Assembly (NCBI GenBank): GCA_002352945.1
Contig: DDHL01000049.1
Span: forward strand, 19,370 to 28,835
Direction: 5' to 3'
Length of the DNA: 9,466 nucleotides
Source of the DNA: Campylobacteraceae bacterium UBA1877
GTDB taxonomy: Bacteria; Campylobacterota; Campylobacteria; Campylobacterales; Campylobacteraceae
Both the position numbers and the translations under genes were made by a program. Of this stretch, positions 1 through 6,562 are shown piece by piece. The number at the start of each line of letters is the position of its first letter. The stretch's first letter is position 1. The notes under the pieces are model-generated. The model was not told the origin of the DNA, did not search any database, and saw only the letters and a list, made by a program, of their open reading frames with translations.

Positions 1-31
1 GGAGAGAGCAAGCCTATGGGATTTGGCGTTT

Positions 32-86
32 AAAAGCTTCGTTTTGCCTTAAGTAGCAAATAACTAAAGAAGGTTTCAAAGCTTTT
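32..86. repeat. 8-bp inverted repeat before the operon; weak terminator candidate
   Basis: Bases 32-39 (AAAAGCTT) and 79-86 (AAGCTTTT) are perfect reverse complements, and the right arm runs into a T-run at 83-88. A smaller hairpin (TTTGC 43-47 with GCAAA 56-60) sits inside the 39-base loop. All three forward frames entering from the left edge stop between 31 and 56, so this could end an upstream transcript. The stem is AT-rich and the loop long, so a working terminator is doubtful. Confidence 0.25.
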
Positions 87-110
87 TTAAATTAACTTTT
101 ATGTATATTA
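79..110 (+). promoter_or_regulatory. possible operon promoter
   Basis: TATATT at 104-109, directly preceded by TG, lies downstream of a T-rich/A-rich stretch (83-100). Campylobacterota sigma-70 promoters typically combine a good -10 box with T-rich periodic upstream DNA rather than a clear -35. Transcription would start near 116-118 and leave a leader of about 38 nt before nuoA. This rests on pattern only. In AT-rich DNA such boxes are common, and the true promoter may lie left of the window. Confidence 0.25.
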
Positions 111-142
111 TTGGGTCTTTGTACCCCCTCACCTCTTACTCA

Positions 143-147
143 AAGGA
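143..147 (+). promoter_or_regulatory. nuoA ribosome binding site
   Basis: AAGGA is 7 nt before the ATG at 155. It touches the ATG at 149 too closely to serve it, and nothing comparable precedes the ATG at 101. It therefore fixes the nuoA start at 155. Confidence 0.6.
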
Positions 148-154
148 AATGAGC

Positions 155-544
155 ATGAGTCATATGGATGTAGCGCACCCCTATTTTGGTGCCTTTATGA
201 TGTTATTTATTGCTGTTGTAATCTTTTGCGGCATAGTCTATCTTGCAAATATGGTTGGCAATGGGCTTGCTCGCAAAGATACAGAAAAACTTAAATTGAG
301 CATTTATGAGTGCGGTCCCCAGCCCACGAAGCAACCAAACCGTATTTCAGCTCAATTTTATACCTTTGCTTTGCTTTTTATTCTTTTTGATATTGAGATC
401 ATCTTTATGTTCCCATGGGCTGTAAATTTTAAATTATTAGGCGGATATGGGTTTGCGGCAATGGTATTTTTCTTGACTTTGTTGACTGTTGGATTTATGT
501 ATGAATGGAAAAAAGGAGCACTCGAATGGCACAGCATCAAGTAA
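155..544 (+). CDS. nuoA: NADH-quinone oxidoreductase (complex I) subunit A, NuoA
   Basis: A small inner-membrane subunit (ND3 family) that helps form the quinone-site region and the first proton path of complex I. The product is 129 residues, a normal family length. Three membrane segments are visible (about 10-33, 68-90 and 97-117). The conserved loop carries YECG at 51-54, the counterpart of the mitochondrial ND3 cysteine loop. Segment 2 has FDIE with Asp79 and Glu81, the same numbers as the functionally important acids of E. coli NuoA. In-frame ATGs at 101 and 149 exist, but only the ATG at 155 has a well-placed ribosome site, and the 18 extra residues from 101 (MYIIGSLYPLTSYSKEMS) look like translated leader. 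It is the first gene of the operon visible here and overlaps nuoB by 19 nt. The identity is secure; the start is slightly less so. Confidence 0.95.
   Translation: MSHMDVAHPYFGAFMMLFIAVVIFCGIVYLANMVGNGLARKDTEKLKLSIYECGPQPTKQPNRISAQFYTFALLFILFDIEIIFMFPWAVNFKLLGGYGFAAMVFFLTLLTVGFMYEWKKGALEWHSIK
513..518 (+). promoter_or_regulatory. nuoB ribosome binding site inside nuoA
   Basis: AAGGAG lies within the last codons of nuoA and sits 7 nt before the ATG at 526. The in-frame ATG at 505 lies upstream of this site and has no good one of its own, so nuoB is taken to start at 526. Confidence 0.65.
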
Positions 545-1035
545 ATTATGCAAGCAGCGGCGGATTGCCTATTGCTTTAACAACAGTGGATAAGTTGGTT
601 CAATGGGGTCGAAGTAACTCCCTTTGGGCTCTTACTTACGGATTGGCTTGTTGTGCTATAGAGATGATGGCAGCAGGAGCTAGCCGCTACGATTTTGATA
701 GATTTGGAACTATTTTTAGGGCAAGTCCAAGGCACTCAGATGTGATGATAATAGCAGGAACGCTCACAAAAAAGCATGCTGAATTTACAAAAAGACTCTA
801 TGATCAGATGGCCGAACCCAAATGGGTAATTAGCATGGGAAGCTGTGCTAATACTGGCGGCATGTTTAACACTTACTCAACTGTTCAAGGTGTTGATAGG
901 ATTATTCCAGTAGACATCTATCTTCCAGGTTGCGCACCACGTCCTGAAACTTTGCAGTATGCTTTGATGCTCTTGCAAAAGAAGATTCGTCGTGAACGTG
1001 CGGGACGTAAAGTTGCGCCAAAAAGGTTAGTATAA
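526..1035 (+). CDS. nuoB: Complex I subunit B, NuoB (cluster N2)
   Basis: A peripheral-arm subunit (PSST family) that holds N2, the last Fe-S cluster, which hands electrons to quinone. The product is 169 residues. The unusual tandem-cysteine ligand pair is in ACCAIEMMA (Cys42-Cys43), with the remaining ligands in GSCANTGG (Cys107) and PGCAPRPE (Cys136); all four N2 cysteines are therefore present. The N-terminus is a short polar lead followed by the usual [14 protein letters not shown] segment, and the C-terminus ends in a basic tail. Starting at 505 instead would add only seven residues (MEKRSTR). Its first 19 nt overlap nuoA and its stop overlaps the nuoC start by one base (TAATG), so translation is probably coupled on both sides. 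A standard, intact gene. Confidence 0.97.
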   Translation: MAQHQVNYASSGGLPIALTTVDKLVQWGRSNSLWALTYGLACCAIEMMAAGASRYDFDRFGTIFRASPRHSDVMIIAGTLTKKHAEFTKRLYDQMAEPKWVISMGSCANTGGMFNTYSTVQGVDRIIPVDIYLPGCAPRPETLQYALMLLQKKIRRERAGRKVAPKRLV

Positions 1036-1829
1036 TGCGTCAATTTACACCAAAAGACAATGTGCAAAAAAAGGCTTATTTTACCGATAGGTTCCGAATC
1101 CAGCCATCAATTCCAAAGCATAAAGTAGAAACAAACGAAACATTCCAAAAGCAACTTGAAGCGCTAAAAGCGTATGTCGAGCCTTTAGATACCTACATAG
1201 AGGCTAACCAATGGGTGATTTGGATTAAGCCAGAAGAGAATAAGCAAACGCTAGAGGCTATGAAAGCCATAGGATATGAGAATTTAAGCGAACTCTCGGC
1301 AGTAGATTTTATAGCTCAAAAGCAAGGATTTGAAGTTTTTTATCAACTCCTTTCCATGTGCCACCACACTCGCGCAAGAGTAAAATGTTTTGTTCCTCAA
1401 AATGAGACACTCCAAAGCGTAGAGAGTGTTTATAAAAGTGCCAACTGGGCTGAGCGTGAAATGTATGATATGTTTGGGATTTTAATTGAAAATCACCCCT
1501 ACATGAAGCGTATTTTAATGCCTGATGACTGGCATGGGCACCCGCTTTTAAAAACCTATCCTCTTTTGGGTGATGAAGCTGCCCAGTGGTATGAGATTGA
1601 TACGCTTTTTGGCAAAGAGTATCGAGATGTTGTTGGTCCAGAACAACGCGATCCAGCCAGAGTTGATTTAGAAGATACAACCAATTTTGTAAGAATCAGA
1701 CATGAGGTTCCAAAAGGAGCTTCGTATGCCAATACTCCAATAGAACAAGAGTACCAAGAAGAGGAGGGTGTTTTTGGAGTTAAAAAAGTGCGTAAAGCTC
1801 AAACTAAAACCCTAAAAGAGAGGCGATAA
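1035..1829 (+). CDS. nuoC: Complex I subunit C, NuoC (30-kDa subunit)
   Basis: A cluster-free peripheral-arm subunit that packs against NuoD, NuoI and NuoB. The product is 264 residues, longer than minimal NuoC (about 200) but similar to stand-alone versions. The family signature is clear: WAEREMYDMFGI at 138-149, followed by the DDWHGHPLLKTYPL stretch at 164-177. The N-terminal ~50 residues and the C-terminal tail after ~225 (Glu-rich, then Lys/Arg-rich, ending KERR) lie outside the core domain. nuoC is not fused to nuoD, unlike in E. coli. An AAAAGG at 1021-1026 lies 8 nt before the ATG at 1035, whose first base is the last base of the nuoB stop. The nuoD start follows 3 nt after the stop. 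Confidence 0.96.
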   Translation: MRQFTPKDNVQKKAYFTDRFRIQPSIPKHKVETNETFQKQLEALKAYVEPLDTYIEANQWVIWIKPEENKQTLEAMKAIGYENLSELSAVDFIAQKQGFEVFYQLLSMCHHTRARVKCFVPQNETLQSVESVYKSANWAEREMYDMFGILIENHPYMKRILMPDDWHGHPLLKTYPLLGDEAAQWYEIDTLFGKEYRDVVGPEQRDPARVDLEDTTNFVRIRHEVPKGASYANTPIEQEYQEEEGVFGVKKVRKAQTKTLKERR

Positions 1830-1832
1830 GCG

Positions 1833-3065
1833 ATGGAAAATCAAATTCCTAACCGATTAGAACCATTTTTTGAAAATATCGCTTTTGAGCGAGATGATAA
1901 CCGTATGGTTATTAATATGGGTCCACAGCATCCATCAGCCCACGGGCAATTGCGCCTCATTTTAGAGTTAGATGGAGAGCGGGTGGCAAAAGTAGTTCCA
2001 TGTGTTGGCTACATGCACCGGGGTATGGAAAAGATGGCTGAAAATATGATTTATAATGAGTTTATTCCAACAACCGATAGGATGGATTATGTAGCTGCAT
2101 CATCTAATAATTACGGTTTTGCTTTAGCTGTTGAAAAGCTCATTGATATAAAAGTTCCAAGGCGAGCAGAGATAATTCGTATGATGCTTTTAGAGTTAAA
2201 CCGCATCTCATCTCACCTTTTATGGCTTGCAACCCATGCTTTAGATGTAGGTGCAATGACAATCTTTTTATACGCCTTTAGAGAGAGGGAGTATGTTTTA
2301 GATTTGATTGAGGATTACTGCGGTGCAAGGCTTACTCACTCATCTATCCGAATTGGAGGAGTGCCATTAGATTTGCCTACAGGCTGGACAAAACAGCTTG
2401 AAGCTTTTTGTGAAAAATTTCCAAAAGATATTGATGATTATGAAGGCTTGTTAACTAAAAACAGAATTTGGAAGATGCGCCTTGAGGGAGTTGGTGTTGT
2501 AACTGCCGAGCAGGCAAAAAGCTGGGGTTGTACTGGTGTAATTTTGCGAGGATCTGGAATTGAGTGGGATTTGCGCAAAGAGGAACCTTATGCACTCTAT
2601 GATGAGGTTGATTTTGATGTGCCAGTTGCTAAAGCCGGTGATAGTTATGCAAGATATCTTCTTTATATGGAAGAGATGCGCCAAAGCGTACGGATTTTAA
2701 AACAGCTCATTAGACTTTATGAAGAGAGTGAGCCTGGAATTATTGCTGATGTGCCAAGATATATAAGTGCTCCAAAGGAGCAGATAATGACTCAAAATTA
2801 TGCTCTAATGCAGCACTTTGTTTTAGTTACTCAAGGTATGCGTCCGCCAAAAGGGGAGGTTTACGTAGCTACTGAATCTCCAAAAGGAGAGCTTGGATTT
2901 TACATCAATTCACAAGGCGACCCTTATCCGTATCGATTAAAAGTTCGAGCTCCTAGCTTTTTTCACTGTGGATTTTACCAAGAGTGGATGGTGGGAGAGT
3001 ATTTGGCTGATGTGGTTACTATCATTGGTAACTCCAATATTATATTGGGCGAAATCGACCGTTAG
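1833..3065 (+). CDS. nuoD: Complex I subunit D, NuoD (49-kDa subunit)
   Basis: Together with NuoB and NuoH this subunit forms the quinone-reduction chamber; it descends from the [NiFe]-hydrogenase large subunit. The product is 410 residues, the normal length for unfused Nuo[11 protein letters not shown] at 32-41 supplies His37, and TDRMDYVA at 81-88 supplies Tyr86; these match the quinone-binding His38 and Tyr87 of Thermus. GYMHRGMEK (59-67), [10 protein letters not shown] (122-131) and the C-terminal [17 protein letters not shown] are further hallmarks. The cysteines that would bind a NiFe site in hydrogenases are absent, as in all complex I. AGAGAGG at 1817-1823 lies 9 nt before the ATG. 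The stop overlaps the ribosome site of the next gene. Confidence 0.97.
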   Translation: MENQIPNRLEPFFENIAFERDDNRMVINMGPQHPSAHGQLRLILELDGERVAKVVPCVGYMHRGMEKMAENMIYNEFIPTTDRMDYVAASSNNYGFALAVEKLIDIKVPRRAEIIRMMLLELNRISSHLLWLATHALDVGAMTIFLYAFREREYVLDLIEDYCGARLTHSSIRIGGVPLDLPTGWTKQLEAFCEKFPKDIDDYEGLLTKNRIWKMRLEGVGVVTAEQAKSWGCTGVILRGSGIEWDLRKEEPYALYDEVDFDVPVAKAGDSYARYLLYMEEMRQSVRILKQLIRLYEESEPGIIADVPRYISAPKEQIMTQNYALMQHFVLVTQGMRPPKGEVYVATESPKGELGFYINSQGDPYPYRLKVRAPSFFHCGFYQEWMVGEYLADVVTIIGNSNIILGEIDR

Positions 3066-3074
3066 GAGAGAGTT

Positions 3075-3308
3075 ATGCAGCGTTATGATTTACGGCACTT
3101 AAAGGCAGACTTTTATGATCGGATGGAAGAGATTTTAAATGAGATGTCGCCCGGTGAAGTTGGAATTTTTATGTTTGAGATTGGAGATTTTTCACCAGTG
3201 CATGAGAGTGCAAAAAAAATAAAAGAGTGGGGTCATGAATTGATGAACTCTTTAAAATATAATGAGGTGGATTGGACAATAGTTGTGAAAAAGAAGGCTG
3301 GCCAATGA
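3075..3308 (+). CDS. Small protein at the nuoE position (Cj1575c/HP1264-like)
   Basis: Probably an accessory subunit of the electron-input end of complex I. The product is 77 residues and has no cysteine at all, whereas true NuoE is about 160 residues with four cysteines binding cluster N1a; it cannot be a working NuoE. Campylobacter and Helicobacter carry a similarly short gene here, often labelled nuoE by position. The predicted layout is an N-terminal helix (about 10-24), MSPGEVGIFMFEIGD (strand, 24-38), helix 43-60 containing WGHEL (52-56), and strand VDWTIVVKK (65-73). The MxPGE plus GHEL pattern and the overall length recall the TusA/SirA fold, but the CPxP motif of that family is missing (see findings). 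AGGAGAG at 3064-3070 precedes the ATG. The stop overlaps the next gene by 4 nt (ATGA), suggesting paired synthesis. Confidence 0.85.
   Translation: MQRYDLRHLKADFYDRMEEILNEMSPGEVGIFMFEIGDFSPVHESAKKIKEWGHELMNSLKYNEVDWTIVVKKKAGQ
3293..3297 (+). promoter_or_regulatory. ribosome binding site fixing the nuoF-position start
   Basis: GAAGG lies 7 nt before the ATG at 3305. The in-frame ATG at 3272 lies deep in the preceding gene without such a site, so the start at 3305, giving the ATGA overlap, is preferred. Confidence 0.55.
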
Positions 3309-4102
3309 AGCTCTCAACTGCACTGATAAATGCGGGTGTGAGCCTTCATGGACTAGAAGAGAGTATTGATAGAGTACTTTTTTTAGGTGTGGAGCTCTTT
3401 CGCGATGACCCAAGCGCTTATGAGGCGGTTTTAAATGCAAACTCAAAATATCAATTAGCACCCTTTGAAGATAGTGGTTTTGAAAATTACATAAAGTATG
3501 AAGTTGGTACCGAAGAGGGGGTATTAGCCCTTCTTTGTGCATCACTTTATGAGCAAAATGAGTCATTTAAACACATTTTTGGTGCACTTGATGAGGGTTA
3601 TATCAGCGCAGAATCCAATGTGGGCGAAGAAGAGGCAAAAATTTTAGCAGCGTGGTTAAAAAAAGAGCCTAGCGTTTGGATTTTTGGCGCAGAGTGGGAA
3701 GATCATCCCCAAGCTCAAGAGATTGCAAAATGGGTAGCGCTTATGAGTGCAATTTTGCCGATTCGAGTTGTTATTATTGGGCAAGATCCTCAAATGGCTG
3801 CCGCAAAAGCTCCTGTTCAGCCCAATATGGATATTGAGCTTGAGAGTTTTGATGGAACTGTGGTTTATGCTTGTGCTGCTAAAGATACATGGGAGAGCCA
3901 AGCTATTATCGCATCTTCGCAATTTGCAATAGCAGCTAAGGCTAAAGATGGGGCACAAGTGCGAGTACAAACCCCATGGAAAGATGAGATACGTCGTTTA
4001 CATGTAAAAGATGCCATGAAAGGCACAATTGCATTATTGCCTTTTGCAACGGTACCTTCGGGATATCGATACGCAAAATCACGCATTACACCAGTAGGAT
4101 AG
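3305..4102 (+). CDS. NuoG-like protein at the nuoF position (Cj1574c/HP1265-like)
   Basis: Probably a subunit of the input end of complex I that replaces NuoF. In Campylobacter jejuni the positional equivalent Cj1574c is linked to flavodoxin rather than NADH as donor. The product is 265 residues against about 430 for NuoF. It has no glycine-rich NADH/FMN motif and only two cysteines (78 and 190), so it cannot bind cluster N3. Instead, five blocks align in order with the C-terminal half of the adjacent NuoG: GxxLxxDxP at 28-36, VGxEExxL at 67-74, HxxA at 134-137, DGAxVR at 215-220 and GTIAxLP at 240-246, then YRYAxxRI at 254-261. It therefore looks like a truncated, Fe-S-free relative of the NuoG molybdopterin-oxidoreductase-like domain. 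No signal peptide or membrane segment is seen; it should be cytoplasmic. It overlaps the preceding gene by 4 nt, and nuoG follows after 3 nt. Confidence 0.85.
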   Translation: MKLSTALINAGVSLHGLEESIDRVLFLGVELFRDDPSAYEAVLNANSKYQLAPFEDSGFENYIKYEVGTEEGVLALLCASLYEQNESFKHIFGALDEGYISAESNVGEEEAKILAAWLKKEPSVWIFGAEWEDHPQAQEIAKWVALMSAILPIRVVIIGQDPQMAAAKAPVQPNMDIELESFDGTVVYACAAKDTWESQAIIASSQFAIAAKAKDGAQVRVQTPWKDEIRRLHVKDAMKGTIALLPFATVPSGYRYAKSRITPVG

Positions 4103-4105
4103 TCT

Positions 4106-6562
4106 ATGATTACCATTACAATCAATAACCAACCATGCACCGCCCAAGAGGGCGAATATGTTTTAAATATTGCAAGACGCAATCATATCTTTATACCAGC
4201 GCTTTGCTATTTAACAGGTTGTTCTCCGACCCTTGCGTGTCGGCTTTGTTTAGTTGAAATTGACGGCAAGCGTGCTTATGCATGTAATGCCAAAGCCAAA
4301 GACAAAATGAATGTGCTCACTTCAACTCCTGAAATTGAAGCAGAGCGAAAAGCGATTATGCAAGTGTATGATATCAACCATCCGCTTGAGTGCGGTGTTT
4401 GCGATCAAAGTGGTGAGTGTGAATTGCAAAACTATACACTTGAAATGGAAGTTGACCATCAAGAGTATTTTATAGCTGATACCCCAAGGTATGCTAAAAC
4501 CTGGGGCAAAATTCATTACGATCCATCCTTGTGTATTGTTTGTGAGCGCTGCATAACTGTGTGTAAAGACCGCATTGGTGAGGCTGCTCTTAAAACTGTT
4601 CCAAGAGGGGGTGAGCCCCTTGCTAAAAGCTGGAAGGAGCAGATGCCAAAAGATGCTTATGCAATGTGGAATAAGATGCAAAAATCACTCATTGGACCAA
4701 GCAGTGGTGATGCGCTTTTGTGTACAGAGTGCGGAGAGTGCACATCAGTATGTCCTGTGGGTGCATTAGTTGGAAGTGATTTTCAATATAAGGCAAATGC
4801 TTGGGAGTTGAGGCGGATTCCAGCTGCAAACCCTCATAGCAGTGATTGTACTCCACTTTATTATGAGGTAAGACACCGTTCGATCTCAAATCCAGAAATA
4901 ACTCTTTATAGAGTTACAAACGATTTTCACTTTTGCACACTTAACCCAGCAGCAAGATGGGGATATGATTTTGAAAATAAGGTTACATCCAAAGATACAA
5001 AGAGTTTTCAAAAAATTGTAGATGCAATCAAATCTAAAGAGATCGGCTCAATCCACTTTAACAGCTTTATTACCAATGAAGAGGCCTCTATTTTGCAAAA
5101 GATGAAAGAGCGATACGATATAGCTCTTATCAATCCTGAAGCAAAACGGTATCAAGATTTTTTAGAAGCCTTTACATGTAAAAGTGGCAAAACCCAATAC
5201 AGTGCAAAATCAACAACCATATCAAAAAGCAATGGGATTATCTCAATTGGAACTGCTTTAAAAACAGATGCACCAAACTTAGGGTATGCTCTTAATAATG
5301 CTCTTACAATCAATAAAGCAGCAGCTTTATATTTTCATCCAATAAAAGATCCAGTTGTTGAAAAGTATAGTAAAAACATCCTTCCAATCTATCATCAAGT
5401 TGGCGCCGAAGAGGCTGCTTTATGGTGGATATTAAGTTATTTTGGAAAGGATTTGCCAAAAGATTTGCAAGATGAAGTGGCAAAATTTGAAATTAAAACA
5501 ACGAAAATCGTTAAAGAGAGTGTCAAAGAGAGTGTTGTTCAAAAAGTAACCGACGAAGATACCGGAGAGGTTAAAGAGGTTACTAAGGTTGTTACTAAAA
5601 GTGTTGAAAAAGAGGTTGAAGTAGTTACAAGTAAACTATGGGAGATTATGGGTGTTGAAGATAATCAAGAGGCTGTTGAGAAGCTTTTTGGCAATAAAGA
5701 TAAGTTAAGTCTTATAGCTGGAGAGGATCTATATACTCATGAAAGGGCTCGCATCCTTGGTGGATTGCTTGGATTGATTGAGCGCTATTGCAATATTGAT
5801 GTTATGCTCATTCCTCCACGAACCAATAGCTTAGGAGTTGCGCTTACATGTAAACTTGATAGCCAATCAAAAGGAAAGATTCTTGGATACAATGAAAAGG
5901 CTGATTTTACCTTAAGTGCCTTGGGTGATGGGGATTTGGATATGCCCTCTTTAAACCAGCAAGAGGGAACCTTTGTTAATTATGACTTCAGGCTTGTTCC
6001 AACAAATGCGGCCTTGGAGTATAGAGGGTATTGTCTTAATGATATTGCAAATGCTCTTGGAATTGAGGCAGATTTGACTATTGATTATACAGCTAAACTT
6101 CCACAAGAAAAAGGCTTTAAAGGAGTTGAATTTGATGCGCTGACATACCATTTTGAAAATGATGGCACATCAAAACATGGCTATTTGCTAGAAGCAAAAA
6201 GCACCACTCCAGATGATAGCTGGGAGCCAATGGATGTTAAAACTTTAGATGGAGAGATTCTTTATCTTGCAAATCCTGTGCACCAATTTAGCCCATTTAC
6301 AAATCGAGCCCATCAGCTCAATGAAGCAGGTGCGCTTTATGTTTCCAAAGAGTGGCTAGAGTCAAAAGGTTTAGAAGATGGAGCAATGGTGCGAATAGAA
6401 AAAGATAAAGTCCAACCTTTGGTTGTTAAAGCAAAGCTCGATCCATTTATTGATGGAACTATTGCCTATTTGCCAGATTTTGATACCAAACTTGGAGCAC
6501 ACCGTTTCTTTACACCCTACCGTTTTGCACAGGTAAGAATTGAAGGAGTAGATCATGAGTAG
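4106..6562 (+). CDS. nuoG: Complex I subunit G, NuoG, with an extra [4Fe-4S] site
   Basis: The iron-sulfur subunit of the peripheral arm, 818 residues. The N-terminal ferredoxin domain binds [2Fe-2S] N1b through Cys34, 45, 48 and 60. HPLECGVC plus GEC gives His92, Cys96, 99 and 105 for N5. Next comes a full two-cluster ferredoxin pattern: CIVCERCITVC (Cys143, 146, 149, 153) and CTECGECTSVCP (Cys206, 209, 212, 216). Conventional NuoG keeps only the four ligands of N4, so this one should carry one additional [4Fe-4S]. The N7 site is reduced to Cys248 and Cys277. Residues ~290-818 are a molybdopterin-oxidoreductase-like domain, presumed to lack the cofactor as in other NuoG; it includes the family stretch NQQEGTFVNYDFRLVP at 617-632. 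Residues 462-510 are a Val/Lys/Glu-rich repetitive insert. A modest TAGGA (4095-4099) precedes the ATG. The end overlaps nuoH by 8 nt. Confidence 0.95.
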   Translation: MITITINNQPCTAQEGEYVLNIARRNHIFIPALCYLTGCSPTLACRLCLVEIDGKRAYACNAKAKDKMNVLTSTPEIEAERKAIMQVYDINHPLECGVCDQSGECELQNYTLEMEVDHQEYFIADTPRYAKTWGKIHYDPSLCIVCERCITVCKDRIGEAALKTVPRGGEPLAKSWKEQMPKDAYAMWNKMQKSLIGPSSGDALLCTECGECTSVCPVGALVGSDFQYKANAWELRRIPAANPHSSDCTPLYYEVRHRSISNPEITLYRVTNDFHFCTLNPAARWGYDFENKVTSKDTKSFQKIVDAIKSKEIGSIHFNSFITNEEASILQKMKERYDIALINPEAKRYQDFLEAFTCKSGKTQYSAKSTTISKSNGIISIGTALKTDAPNLGYALNNALTINKAAALYFHPIKDPVVEKYSKNILPIYHQVGAEEAALWWILSYFGKDLPKDLQDEVAKFEIKTTKIVKESVKESVVQKVTDEDTGEVKEVTKVVTKSVEKEVEVVTSKLWEIMGVEDNQEAVEKLFGNKDKLSLIAGEDLYTHERARILGGLLGLIERYCNIDVMLIPPRTNSLGVALTCKLDSQSKGKILGYNEKADFTLSALGDGDLDMPSLNQQEGTFVNYDFRLVPTNAALEYRGYCLNDIANALGIEADLTIDYTAKLPQEKGFKGVEFDALTYHFENDGTSKHGYLLEAKSTTPDDSWEPMDVKTLDGEILYLANPVHQFSPFTNRAHQLNEAGALYVSKEWLESKGLEDGAMVRIEKDKVQPLVVKAKLDPFIDGTIAYLPDFDTKLGAHRFFTPYRFAQVRIEGVDHE
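5510..5602 (+). repeat. 12-nt tandem repeats inside nuoG
   Basis: GTTAAAGAGAGT (5510-5521) is followed directly by GTCAAAGAGAGT (5522-5533), 11 of 12 bases identical, encoding VKES twice. Further on, GTTACTAAGGTT (5579-5590) is followed by GTTACTAAAAGT (5591-5602), 9 of 12 identical, encoding VTKV and VTKS. The whole insert (codons 462-510) is built from such Val-x-Lys/Glu tetrads and stays in frame. Confidence 0.7.

Noticed and set aside
1..56. Tail of an upstream gene
   Set aside because: All three forward frames are open to the left edge and stop at 33, 52 and 56. None of the short tails (for example GESKPMGFGV) is recognisable, so no frame can be chosen and a reverse-strand neighbour is equally possible.
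101..154. Longer nuoA starting at ATG 101
   Set aside because: No ribosome site before 101, the added residues are unlike NuoA N-termini, and AAGGA at 143-147 points to the ATG at 155, which gives Asp79/Glu81 numbering identical to E. coli.
3252..3566. Reverse-strand open frames such as 3252-3566, 3656-3970, 3865-4182, 4322-4681 and 6644-6991
   Set aside because: They lie opposite well-supported nuo genes, have biased low-information composition and no ribosome sites or domains that I can recognise; they are shadows of the coding strand.
3305..4102. Degraded pseudogene of nuoF
   Set aside because: The frame is intact, with a good ribosome site and coupling to neighbours, and the conserved blocks match NuoG rather than NuoF, so this is a functional, different protein.
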